DNA of 64,000 nt from Pseudomonas viridiflava (GTDB lineage: Bacteria > Pseudomonadota > Gammaproteobacteria > Pseudomonadales > Pseudomonadaceae): the NCBI RefSeq assembly GCF_003702045.1, contig NZ_RBTP01000028.1, forward strand, positions 58,229-122,228. The letters run 5' to 3'. The notes beneath the pieces are model-generated. The model worked only from the letters and a program-made list of their open reading frames with translations, was not told the origin of the DNA and did no database searches. The position numbers and the translations under genes are program-made. This document shows positions 1 through 7,801 of the stretch, piece by piece (within the stretch, counting starts at the first letter, position 1; each line of letters begins with the position of its first letter).

Positions 1-624
1 CGGTGGCTGCGTCGCCAGCATCGAAGGGCGCTGGCTGACTTCCAGATACCAGTTGGCCAGACGCGGATAGGCCCCGCGCCAGCGCAGGTCAGGCTGGCGG
101 AAGTCCAGATAACCCAAGGCTGCCGCGACGCTGATGGACGCCACATCGAATGACGCGCTGAGTTCGGTGATGGCGTCTTGCTCGAGATAGCTGAGCGTGC
201 GCTCGATCTTTGCCTGCTGGTTGTCCAGCCACAGATCCCAGTGTTTCTCGGCGGGGCGCAGCGCCGTTTCATAGCGGATCAGGATGGCGGCGTCGAGCAG
301 GGCATCGGCTAGCGAGGCGAGGGTCAGGCGTCTCCAGCGTGCAGAACCTTCGCGTGGGATCAGCGGGTTGCCGACATGCTGGTGGTCCAGATAGTCGAGG
401 ATGACCCGGCTGTCGTGGATCACATTACCATCGGCCAGGCGCAAGGCCGGAAGCTTGCCTGCCGGGTTGTCGCCGTTGAGTTCGTCAGACGGATTGACCG
501 GTGTCAGCACCGTGGGATGCAAATGCACGCGGTCAACCTGACCGGTTTCATGAAGCATCACCACCACCTTGCGGGCGAAAGGAGAGGCTGCGTTGAAATA
601 CAACGTCATCTGGGGGGCAGACAT
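1..624 (-). CDS. Glutathione S-transferase family protein, C-terminus cut by window edge
   Basis: Reading leftwards from the ATG at 624, 208 codons stay open to base 1, so the 3' end lies outside the window. The N-terminus has the thioredoxin-like GST fold: a TLYFNAASPFARKV start with the typical SPF.RKV active-site loop, then NPAGKLPAL with the cis-proline, and DSRVILDYLD, the glutathione gamma-glutamyl-binding DSR/ES motif. A helical C-terminal domain with ARWRRLTLASLADALLDAA follows. The likely role is cytosolic glutathione conjugation or peroxidase activity; the substrate cannot be told. It lies apart from its neighbours, with a palindromic repeat upstream. Confidence 0.85.
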   Translation of the reverse strand, partial: MSAPQMTLYFNAASPFARKVVVMLHETGQVDRVHLHPTVLTPVNPSDELNGDNPAGKLPALRLADGNVIHDSRVILDYLDHQHVGNPLIPREGSARWRRLTLASLADALLDAAILIRYETALRPAEKHWDLWLDNQQAKIERTLSYLEQDAITELSASFDVASISVAAALGYLDFRQPDLRWRGAYPRLANWYLEVSQRPSMLATQPP

Positions 625-723
625 GGGTGTTCCTCGACTGAGACAGGTCCATAGACTAGTCAGCGAGTGGTGCGACTGCAACCAGCCGCCTCCCACAGGT
701 TATGCATTCAGGCGGATACTGAT

Positions 724-831
724 GATCGTTCCCACGGTCCTGCGTGGTAACCCCGCCCAGGACGCTCCGCGTCCGCTCTCGAATGTGACGCAGAGCGTCA
801 CGGGAGGCATGCCCATGCAGAGCAATGGGCA
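724..831. repeat. Composite palindromic intergenic repeat, copy 1
   Basis: About 108 bp made of successive small hairpins: CGTTCCCACG..CGTGGTAAC, GGACGCTCCGCGTCC, GTGACGCAGAGCGTCAC and a GCCCATGC..GCAATGGGC end. A near-identical copy lies in inverted orientation at 11965-12075, and single modules recur near 3900-3920 and 60236-60256. It lies between two genes transcribed leftwards and touches the stop of the small ORF at 835. Confidence 0.8.
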
Positions 832-834
832 CGG

Positions 835-1014
835 TCAGTGACGCGCCAGCAACCCCCGGACACTCAACCCGGCGGCGATTCCCATGCCTGCCCACGCCAG
901 CGTGTCCCACCAGCCATCGCCCAGCAATGCCGCAAACAGACCCGTGCCGGTCAGCAGCGCGATCCATGCGGGTTTGGCGAAGGTTTTCCAGAATCGGGAC
1001 GGTTTGCCTGTCAT
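835..1014 (-). CDS. Small membrane protein coupled to the PepSY gene
   Basis: A 59-residue protein with a basic N-terminus (MTGKPSRFWKTFAKPAW) and two closely spaced hydrophobic segments at about 15-30 and 38-55, so it is probably a small inner-membrane hairpin. Its ATG overlaps the TAA of the PepSY gene upstream by one base (TAATG), which points to translational coupling. Small hydrophobic proteins often accompany iron-regulated PepSY proteins; I did not recognise the exact family. The in-frame start 60 bases upstream was rejected because it lies inside the PepSY gene and lacks the coupling junction. Confidence 0.65.
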   Translation of the reverse strand: MTGKPSRFWKTFAKPAWIALLTGTGLFAALLGDGWWDTLAWAGMGIAAGLSVRGLLARH

Positions 1015-2144
1015 TACGGCACCTGCGCCTGACCGGCGTTTACCGTGCGGACGGCGCGTCGTCGTACCCACCACAGGTAAACGCCGCTACCGAGCACGAT
1101 GATGGTCAGCACATCCAGCGCGGCCCAGAGGATTTTCATCGGCATGCCGCCGTAGTCACCAAAGTGCAGCGGCTGCGACATGCCCAGCGCATCCATGTAC
1201 CAGGGGCGCTCCACCACGGCGGTGACCTGCAGGGTTTGTGCATCGATCAGTACCGGTGTCGCCAGGTGCGCTCTCAGGTGCGTGTTGCCCTTGAGGAATA
1301 CGGCGTAGTGATGCTCGCTGGAGAACCGCGTGCCGGGAAAGGCGATGAAGTCAGCCTGCATGCCGGGCGCGGCGGATTCGGCGATGTCCAGCAAGCGTGT
1401 GGCCGGTGCGCGTTGAGTCAGCGGCGGAGCGTCGCGATACGGCGCGATCATGGTGGCCAGGGCGTCGTTGCGCCAAGAGGCAATCAGCAGGTCGGCGCAA
1501 GCACTGATCACGCCCGTGACACCGACCACCAGCGCCCAGGTCAGCGTCACAATACCGATCAGGTTGTGCAGGTCCAGCCAGCGGGTTCGGGTTGATTTCT
1601 TCGCCCGTATCGTCCCGAATTCAAGCTTGCGCATGAAGGGCGAATACAGAACCGTCCCGGACACAATCGCCACCACGAACAGCAATCCCATGAACGCCAG
1701 CAACAGTTTGCCCGGCAGTTCGGCATACATGTCCACATGCAGGCGCAGCATGACCATCATGAAACCACCATTGGCCGAGGGCATTTCCAGCGCTTCGCCG
1801 GTGCGGGCGTCCAGGGCGAAGGTATGGGAGGAATTGGGCTCAGTCCCTGCCGTCGCGGCGGTAATCGCCATTACGCCATTGGGGGCTTCGTCGTCCCAGC
1901 CGAAGTACTGCATCACTTCGCCGGGACGATGGGCTTCGGCGGCCTTGGCCAATTGCTCCAGATTCAAGTGCGGCGTATCGGCAGGCATTTCCCGGTAATG
2001 CGGCGCATCGCCCAGCAGGTGGTCGATTTCATGGTGAAAGATCAGCGGCAGGCCGGTGATGGCCAGCATCAACAGGAACAGTGTGCAGATCAGGCTGCTC
2101 CAGGTATGGACGACAGACCAGCGACGCACGGTTTGGCTTTTCAT
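1014..2144 (-). CDS. PepSY-associated transmembrane helix protein
   Basis: A 376-residue inner-membrane protein of the PiuB/PepSY_TM family. A long N-terminal membrane segment (about 10-35, with conserved HHEIDHLL just after it) is followed by a periplasmic PepSY-like region, two central segments (about 150-170 and 200-220), a second periplasmic domain and a C-terminal segment ending LWWVRRR. Such proteins are usually iron-regulated and accompany TonB-dependent siderophore uptake, where some act as periplasmic ferric-siderophore reductases. Here the gene follows fecI/fecR-type genes after a 99 bp gap with no receptor. There is no clear ribosome site before the ATG, as might be expected if the gene lost its original upstream partner. 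Confidence 0.85.
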   Translation of the reverse strand: MKSQTVRRWSVVHTWSSLICTLFLLMLAITGLPLIFHHEIDHLLGDAPHYREMPADTPHLNLEQLAKAAEAHRPGEVMQYFGWDDEAPNGVMAITAATAGTEPNSSHTFALDARTGEALEMPSANGGFMMVMLRLHVDMYAELPGKLLLAFMGLLFVVAIVSGTVLYSPFMRKLEFGTIRAKKSTRTRWLDLHNLIGIVTLTWALVVGVTGVISACADLLIASWRNDALATMIAPYRDAPPLTQRAPATRLLDIAESAAPGMQADFIAFPGTRFSSEHHYAVFLKGNTHLRAHLATPVLIDAQTLQVTAVVERPWYMDALGMSQPLHFGDYGGMPMKILWAALDVLTIIVLGSGVYLWWVRRRAVRTVNAGQAQVP

Positions 2145-2181
2145 GGAGTATCCACAGAAGAAAGGGCAGGGCTCGTTAACG

Positions 2182-2243
2182 CTAAGCCGTATGAAACCTG
2201 GAAAGTGTCAGTACCGCGCACGGTTTGGGCTCGCCGCTGTGTT
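2182..2243 (-). pseudogene. Possible remnant of a TonB-dependent receptor C-terminus
   Basis: Directly after the FecR stop, one leftward frame reads HSGEPKPCAVLTLSRF followed by three residues and TAG. Its shape (GEPK/R, then V-L-L, then R-F) resembles the last beta-strand of TonB-dependent receptors, which often end GEPRxxxxxxxYxF. A receptor gene is normally found at exactly this position, between fecR and the PepSY gene. The match is short and could be chance; the feature is offered as a hypothesis. Confidence 0.22.
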
Positions 2244-3227
2244 TCAGCGTTTTGCCGCAGTGGCGGCGTTCTTCGGCAGAACGGTAACCCACCAGGGCGT
2301 GTGTTCCTCGATCTGTACCGGGAGCGCGGGCAATAGCGCCTTGAGGGCGAGGTCGGTGTCGGTCAGTGGGAAACTGCCGGTGATGCGCAGGTCTGCAACC
2401 TTCGGATCGACCCCCAGATGGCCCGCCCGATAACGGCCCACCTCCGCCAGCATGTCTTGCAGGCGAGCGTTGTCTACCACCAGCATGCCGCGTGTCCAGG
2501 CGTCTGCGCCCATTGGCAGGGCAAGCAACGGACCCAGCCCGTCACGGCTCAGGCGGATCTGTTGGCCTGCACGCAATACCTGCTCTTGTGGGGTCTCGCG
2601 AGCGTGGGCGGCGACGGCTGATTCCAGCACGCTGAGCAGCGTGCCATCGGCGTCACGCCTGACCAGAAAACGCGTGCCGAGCGCACGCAGGCTGCCATCC
2701 GGGGTTTCCACGATGAAGGGCCGCGGGTCGTCATGATCGCCGGTCTGCACCAGTATTTCGCCGTCCTGCAGAATCACCCGTCGCTGAGTGGCGTCGAAGC
2801 GCACATCGATGGCGCTGTGGGTGTTGAGGCGAATGACGGTGTTGTCCGCCAGACGAACCTCTCGCTGTTCACCGGTTGCGGTGCGTTGGTCGGCGAGCCA
2901 GTAGTCCAGTCCCAAATAACGATCAGCGGTGAACAGCGCCAGACCGCAGGCCAGAAACACACCGGCCAGACCGCCACCGAGCTTGCGCAGGCTGCGCCGC
3001 AGGGTGCCTGGCGACTGCTGCAAAGCCTTGCGCGCCGGACCTGTGGGCAGGGCAAAGCGCTGATTGAGCATGCCCAGCTGACTCCAGGCGCGGGCATGCT
3101 CCTCGTCGGCTGCCAGCCAGCGGGCGAACTCGGCACGTTCGGCATCATTGCTGCTTGTCGAATCCAGGTTCAGTTGCCACTCGATGGCTGCATCCAGCAC
3201 ACGGGCCGAGACTGGACGTGCGTTCAT
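2244..3227 (-). CDS. FecR-type transmembrane sigma factor regulator
   Basis: A 327-residue protein in FecR layout: an N-terminal cytosolic DUF4880 anti-sigma region (AAIEWQLNLDS .. EFARWLAADEEHARAWSQL), one membrane span at about 84-101, then the periplasmic FecR domain (EVRLADNTVIRLNTHSAID .. GEILVQTG) and a C-terminal receptor-interacting domain. It should hold the partner ECF sigma factor inactive or ready until an outer-membrane receptor signals. The ATG at 3227 overlaps the sigma factor stop by four bases (ATGA); an upstream in-frame start would lie inside the sigma gene. The receptor it should sense is not in this window. Confidence 0.9.
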   Translation of the reverse strand: MNARPVSARVLDAAIEWQLNLDSTSSNDAERAEFARWLAADEEHARAWSQLGMLNQRFALPTGPARKALQQSPGTLRRSLRKLGGGLAGVFLACGLALFTADRYLGLDYWLADQRTATGEQREVRLADNTVIRLNTHSAIDVRFDATQRRVILQDGEILVQTGDHDDPRPFIVETPDGSLRALGTRFLVRRDADGTLLSVLESAVAAHARETPQEQVLRAGQQIRLSRDGLGPLLALPMGADAWTRGMLVVDNARLQDMLAEVGRYRAGHLGVDPKVADLRITGSFPLTDTDLALKALLPALPVQIEEHTPWWVTVLPKNAATAAKR

Positions 3228-3742
3228 GTGGGTTCGCCGTACAGCGCTACATAGCACTGGCGCATGGCCCTGGCCAGATACTGCCTGACTCGTGAAACAG
3301 AGACGCCCAGGTGCTGGGCTATTTCGGCATGGCCCAGCCCGTCCAGGCGGCTGTAAAGGAAGGCCGCTCGCGCTTTGCCGGGTAATGTACAGAGCATGTC
3401 ATCGATCGCTTTCAGGTCTTCCAGAATCAATAACTGCGTTTCAGGCGAGGGCTGGTCGGCTTCCGGAATTCGCATCAGTTCACTGAGATAGGCCTGTTCC
3501 AGCGCGGCACGTCGGAAGTGGTCGAACATCAGGCCTTTCGCAACGGCCGCCAGAAACGCACGAGGCTCTCTGGGCGATTGCAATTCGTCGCGACCCAGCA
3601 AGCGGACGAACGTGTCCTGACTCAAGTCCTGCGCGCGTTGCGGGCAGGAAATAGTGCGCCGAAGCCAGGCCAGCAGCCAACCGCGATGATCGCGATACAA
3701 CGCACCAACGATCTCGCTATGTGGGCTTGGGACTGACGACAC
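3224..3742 (-). CDS. FecI-type ECF sigma factor
   Basis: A 172-residue sigma-70 family extracytoplasmic-function factor. Region 2 is at about 10-75 (YRDHRGWLLAWLRRT .. AQDLSQDTFVRLL) and region 4 at about 118-165, with the helix-turn-helix HAEIAQHLGVSVSRVRQYLARAM. It is the first gene of a leftward operon with fecR overlapping its stop. A Fur-box-like sequence lies 27-46 bases upstream of the ATG, so expression is expected under iron starvation. Its target promoter, usually that of the adjacent receptor gene, is not evident here. Confidence 0.9.
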   Translation of the reverse strand: MSSVPSPHSEIVGALYRDHRGWLLAWLRRTISCPQRAQDLSQDTFVRLLGRDELQSPREPRAFLAAVAKGLMFDHFRRAALEQAYLSELMRIPEADQPSPETQLLILEDLKAIDDMLCTLPGKARAAFLYSRLDGLGHAEIAQHLGVSVSRVRQYLARAMRQCYVALYGEPT

Positions 3743-3769
3743 GAACGGCCTCGATGAGAAGAATCGAAC

Positions 3770-3788
3770 TAAAGAGAATCATTCGCGA
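3770..3788 (-). promoter_or_regulatory. Fur box upstream of the ECF sigma gene
   Basis: AAAGAGAATCATTCGCGATT contains the GAGAATCATTC core typical of Pseudomonas Fur boxes, just upstream of the sigma factor start at 3742. This fits iron repression of the fecI/fecR-type pair. Confidence 0.6.
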
Positions 3789-3818
3789 TTGTGACAGGGC
3801 GTGCGGATAGTGGCAATT

Positions 3819-3844
3819 GGCGTCTGTCGGCTGGGACAGACGCC
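3819..3844. repeat. Perfect 10-bp hairpin in intergenic region
   Basis: GGCGTCTGTC and GACAGACGCC are perfect inverted copies separated by GGCTGG. No T-tract follows on either strand, so a classical terminator is doubtful. It lies downstream of the exonuclease gene, which reads leftwards, and upstream of the sigma factor promoter. A GGGACGCTCTGCGTCCC repeat module follows near 3905-3922. Confidence 0.55.
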
Positions 3845-3976
3845 GACGTCAGATCGTCCCCAGGCTCCAGTGTGGAAATGCGACTCGGATGTTCAGATTC
3901 ACGCCCGGGACGCTCTGCGTCCCAATGGCACTGATTCCCTGGATATTCAGGTCGGGCGCCGAACGCAATCAGATGA

Positions 3977-4690
3977 TCAAAACGAATGCGATTGCTTGCG
4001 TCTGCGCCACTGTCCCAGGCATTCCTCCAAACGGAGCGGGCTGTCGATCTGCTGGCGACGGGCGTGGCTGAAGAGGATCAGTGCCAGTTCGGCGGTGACC
4101 AACGCATCGGCGCTGGCGTTGTGGCGCTCCTCGGCGTGCAGGCCGAAGAAGCGCGTCCAGTCGTCCAGCCCGGCATGGCGCAGGTTGGCCTGTTCACACA
4201 GCATCGGCGCTATCTCCGCGATGTCGAAAAAGGGATGCAGCAGGCGATACCCAAGGCTGTCTTTCAAGGCGCGGGACAACATGTGCTGGTCGAACGGCGC
4301 ATGAAAACCCAGCACCGGGCTGTCGCCCAGAAACGCCATGAAATCCAGCAGCGCCTCCACCGGTTCGCAGCCCGCTGCAATGGCACTGGGTGCCAGGCCG
4401 TGGATCAACACCGCCGGACTGACCTTGTGATCGACGCGCAGCAAGGTGCGTTCGAATTGCTGGCCCAGATCGATGGCGCCGTCCTCAATCACCACCGCAC
4501 CGATGGACAGCACCTGGTCGCGGTTCATGTTCAGCCCGCTGGTTTCCAGGTCCAGCACCACCCAGCGCTGCTGTCGCAACGGCTTGTCGCTCAGCTTTGC
4601 GCAGGATTGCAATGCCCCGAGTCGTTGCAACTGGTGGCTTTGCAGCGGTACTTTTTTAGGCCGTGGTCGCAGCCAATCGAGCAGGTTCAT
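3977..4690 (-). CDS. DnaQ-like DEDDh 3'-5' exonuclease
   Basis: A 237-residue protein of the RNase T/DnaQ exonuclease family. All five DEDDh residues are visible: D47 and E49 (VVLDLETSG), D134 (GFHAPFDQH), H190 and D195 (RHNASADALVTAEL). It is probably a metal-dependent 3'-5' exonuclease acting on DNA or RNA ends, not the polymerase III epsilon subunit itself because it lacks that protein's polymerase-binding C-terminus and its usual context. It starts 13 bases after the stop of the cNMP/CBS protein gene in the same direction, so the two are probably co-transcribed. Confidence 0.88.
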   Translation of the reverse strand: MNLLDWLRPRPKKVPLQSHQLQRLGALQSCAKLSDKPLRQQRWVVLDLETSGLNMNRDQVLSIGAVVIEDGAIDLGQQFERTLLRVDHKVSPAVLIHGLAPSAIAAGCEPVEALLDFMAFLGDSPVLGFHAPFDQHMLSRALKDSLGYRLLHPFFDIAEIAPMLCEQANLRHAGLDDWTRFFGLHAEERHNASADALVTAELALILFSHARRQQIDSPLRLEECLGQWRRRKQSHSF

Positions 4691-4703
4691 AGGAGGCCAA
4701 TAT

Positions 4704-6638
4704 TCACAGTTGGTAACGCAATGTCAGGCTGGTTTGCAGACGCTGCGCCTGACGGAAAGACTCTCGCAGAATGCGCCGGTCCAGATGATTGAGGGTGTCC
4801 GGGTCGATGCGGTTGGAATACGCAAGGTTTTGGCGGCTCTGCAACTGATGCTGCTGCATGCGCGTCTGCTGGATGAAGTGATAGCCCTCTTCGTAGGCGG
4901 CACCGTCCAGCGGATCGATGACCTCGCGTTCGACCAGTTGCCGCAGGCGCTCCAGCGTATTATTGGCACCGATGCCGTTGGCCAGTGCCAGCACGCGTGC
5001 GCCATCCACGAACGGCGTCAGCCCTTCGGTTTTGAGGTCCAGCGTGTCTTTCTCGCTGCCCTTGCGGGCCAGTACGAAATCCTTGAAACGACCCACCGGC
5101 GGGCGCTGGCGCAGGGCATTCTCGGCCATCATGCGCTGGAACAGACGGTTGCCCGCGACCTGATCGAGAATGCCACGGCGCAGTTGCTCACAGCCGCTTT
5201 CATCGCCCCAGACCACGCGCAGGTCGAAGTAGATGCTGGAGGCCAGCAGGTTTTCCGGTGTGGCCTCGCGAATGAAGGCTGCAAAGCGCCGAGACCACTC
5301 GCCGCGTGACAGACACAATTCCGGGTTGCTGGCCATGATGTTGCCTTTGCAGAGCGTGAAACCGCACTGCGCCAGGCTCTGGTTGATGCGCTCGGCGATC
5401 GGCAGCAGCAGGGCACGAATGCGTTCGGCATCGGCTGCGTCGGCGGCTTCGAACAGAATGCCGTTGTCCTGATCGGTGTGCAGCGTCTGCTCGCGTCGGC
5501 CCTCGCTGCCGAAGCACAGCCAGCTGAACGGCACGCCGGGGTCGCCTTTTTCTTCCAGTGTCAGCTCGATCACTCGGCAGACGGTGTGATCGTTGAGCAA
5601 CGTAATGATCTGCGTAATCTGGGTCGAAGACGCGCCGTGGGCCAGCATGCGGTCGACCAATTGGACGATATCGCCACGCAGTCCCGTCAATGCTTCAATA
5701 CGCGGCGCGTTACGGATGGTGCGCGCCAAATGCACCAGGTCGACGCGTTGCAGGGAAAACAGGTCCCGCTCGGACACCACGCCGCACAGCCGTCCGTCCT
5801 TGACCAGACACACATGGGCAATGTGTCGCCCGGTCATGGCGATTGCCGCATCGAACGCGCTGGCGTCCGGGCTTAGGTGAAACGGCGCGCGGCTCATGCT
5901 GTGGCGAATCTCGGCGCCAAAATCGGTGCTCACGTCCGCGACCGCCTCGCGCAGGTCACGCAGGGTGAAAATCCCCAGCGGTGCCTGATGCTCATCAACG
6001 ATCACGATACTGCCCACTTGCTGCTCGTGCATGAGTTTGACGGCCTCACGCATGGGCATGTCGGGACCGCACATCACAGGATGACGCATGGCCAGTTCAC
6101 CCAGTCGGGTGTTCAGGGAATATTGGGTGCCCAGGGTTTCGGCAGCGCGCTGCTGAACCTGTTGATTGACCTGATCCAGCAGGCTGCTCACCCCCCGCAA
6201 GGCGAAATCGCGGAAGGTGGTGGAGAGGGCGAACAATTTGATGAACGCCTGCTTGTTTAATTGCAGGCAGAAGGTATCTTCGGCGGCCAGATGCTCGGTG
6301 CGGGTGGCACGCTCGCCCAGTAACGCGGCCAACGGAAAGCACTCGCCGGTGGTGATTTCAAACGTCGTTTCATTGCCGCCTTTGGCAGAGTGAGGGCGTT
6401 CACCTACCACTCGACCTTGTTTGACGATATAAAAGTGTTCTACTGGCCCATCGCCGGGCTTGATGATGCTCTCATCGGCAGCGTAAAACCTGAGTTGGCA
6501 TTGTTCGACCAGGTACGCCAGATGAGCGTTTTCCATCTGGTTGAAAGGCGGGAATCGTTGCAGGAACTGCATGGTGCCGTGGATGTTTTGCAGCACGGCT
6601 GTCTTGCCTGCCTGGGCGAAAGCGTCTGCTTTACTCAT
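4704..6638 (-). CDS. cNMP-binding / CBS-pair / DUF294 nucleotidyltransferase protein
   Basis: A 644-residue signalling protein. Domains in order: a cyclic-nucleotide-binding domain (about 18-135), two CBS motifs (about 180-310, starting near MRHPVMCGPDMPMREAV and ending GVVSERDLF), a DUF294 putative nucleotidyltransferase with FGSEGRREQTLHTDQDNG near 375, and a DUF294 C-terminal helical domain. The GSEGRRE/DxDN signature resembles GlnD-type nucleotidyltransferases, so a protein or nucleotide modification role is possible. I chose the ATG at 6638 because CGGAACAGCTC precedes it; another ATG lies 33 bases upstream. It pairs with the downstream exonuclease and is divergent from the receiver protein at 6870. 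Confidence 0.85.
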   Translation of the reverse strand: MSKADAFAQAGKTAVLQNIHGTMQFLQRFPPFNQMENAHLAYLVEQCQLRFYAADESIIKPGDGPVEHFYIVKQGRVVGERPHSAKGGNETTFEITTGECFPLAALLGERATRTEHLAAEDTFCLQLNKQAFIKLFALSTTFRDFALRGVSSLLDQVNQQVQQRAAETLGTQYSLNTRLGELAMRHPVMCGPDMPMREAVKLMHEQQVGSIVIVDEHQAPLGIFTLRDLREAVADVSTDFGAEIRHSMSRAPFHLSPDASAFDAAIAMTGRHIAHVCLVKDGRLCGVVSERDLFSLQRVDLVHLARTIRNAPRIEALTGLRGDIVQLVDRMLAHGASSTQITQIITLLNDHTVCRVIELTLEEKGDPGVPFSWLCFGSEGRREQTLHTDQDNGILFEAADAADAERIRALLLPIAERINQSLAQCGFTLCKGNIMASNPELCLSRGEWSRRFAAFIREATPENLLASSIYFDLRVVWGDESGCEQLRRGILDQVAGNRLFQRMMAENALRQRPPVGRFKDFVLARKGSEKDTLDLKTEGLTPFVDGARVLALANGIGANNTLERLRQLVEREVIDPLDGAAYEEGYHFIQQTRMQQHQLQSRQNLAYSNRIDPDTLNHLDRRILRESFRQAQRLQTSLTLRYQL

Positions 6639-6869
6639 GAGCTGTTCCGCGTTTTTGTTATTGAGGCTCATGGTCGGCCGCTTGCGGCACAGTGCCCATT
6701 GGACGTAAGTCTTACGACTGTGCTGAACGCAATAGGCGACACTGGTGCCAAAGAAGTGATTGACGAACGCATTGGAGCGCGAACGATCATTGGCCGGGAA
6801 GCCGACGAAATGCATTGCAGATCGACCGTGGTCTGCTGTCGGATGAGTTCAGGGAATGATGAGATTGCG

Positions 6870-7313
6870 ATGATTGATCACGACATATTGAGCGACGAAG
6901 AGCGCAGAGCCCTCACTGAGGTCATGCTGGAGCCCGACCGCGATGCGCCACAACGGGTCTTGATCGTTGACGACGACAATGACGCGCGCGAGCTGCTGGC
7001 CGAAATTCTGAGCCTTAACGACATCAGTTGCATCACTGCGTCCGATGTCGAAGGTGCAATGGAGTTGATCCGGACCCGTGACGCCATTGGCCTGCTGATC
7101 ACTGACCTGCGCATGGCTCCTTCGGATGGCCTGGACCTGATACGTCAGGTTCGCGAATCCGACCGTGCAGAATTGCCCATCATCATCGTTTCAGGTGATG
7201 CGAACGTACGCGATGCCATTGATGCGATGCACCTGAGCGTCGTTGATTTTCTGCTCAAGCCGCTCAATACCAAGCAGTTGGTCAAGCTGATCAGGCGTGA
7301 ACTGGGGATGTGA
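6870..7313 (+). CDS. Stand-alone response regulator receiver protein
   Basis: A 147-residue single-domain protein with a 28-residue N-terminal extension. The receiver domain shows the acidic pocket DDD (34-36), phospho-acceptor D79 (LLITDLRM), S108 (IIIVSGDA) and K130 (FLLKPL). There is no output domain, so it probably works by protein-protein contact or as a phosphate relay. No histidine kinase gene is adjacent. It is divergent from the cNMP/CBS protein with about 230 bp between their starts. An in-frame ATG at 6843 is the alternative start. Confidence 0.85.
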   Translation: MIDHDILSDEERRALTEVMLEPDRDAPQRVLIVDDDNDARELLAEILSLNDISCITASDVEGAMELIRTRDAIGLLITDLRMAPSDGLDLIRQVRESDRAELPIIIVSGDANVRDAIDAMHLSVVDFLLKPLNTKQLVKLIRRELGM

Positions 7314-7801
7314 CAGATGCCTCGATGGCTCTGATACCGCACTGTCTCGCAGCGAACACGGAACGGTGGGAGACCCACTAATCTTCGAACCAGCGCTGTC
7401 GCGTGGCAAGCCGCCTCCCACTGAAGAAACTCGGTTTTTGTGGGAGCGGACTTGTCCGCGAATGCAGAGTTTCAGCCACTGCATCTGCGTCGAATGTACC
7501 GGCCTTTTCGCGGACAAACGGAACGCCGCACGGTCCGCTTCCACGAAACCGCGTCTCGTCAATGAGTTACAGGTTGTTTGATAGGAGGCGGCTTGCCCGC
7601 TATGAAAGATGACGCAATTTCCTGATATACCGCGTCGACTGCATCGCCGGCAAACCGCCTCCCAAGGTCCGGTGTTTGCTGCGCGACAGCGCTACGTCGA
7701 AGACGTGGTGGGGCCTCCCACAAAAACAACGTCTACTCAGTAAATTACGGTCGGTGCGTGCGCTGCCAGGGCCTGGGCCCTGGCGCGCTTTGCTTGCGGC
7801 G
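7314..7801. other. 488 bp intergenic region filled with REP-type repeats
   Basis: No protein-coding gene is seen. The space holds a complete REPIN at 7439-7545 and three copies of a second REP type with the core GGAGGCGGCTTGCC or its complement, near 7408, 7584 and 7655. It separates a rightward gene from the leftward glcB gene, the convergent setting in which REP clusters often accumulate. Confidence 0.7.
7439..7545 (+). repeat. REPIN copy A (inverted REP pair with conserved spacer)
   Basis: The left REP is TGTGGGAGCGGACTTGTCC followed by GCGAATGC; the right REP is its complement, beginning TTTCGCGGACAA and ending GGTCCGCTTCCAC. The 70 bp core at 7452-7521 has the same length as, and is largely identical to, 62526-62595. 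Its spacer also matches 44760-44805 in reverse. Confidence 0.85.
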
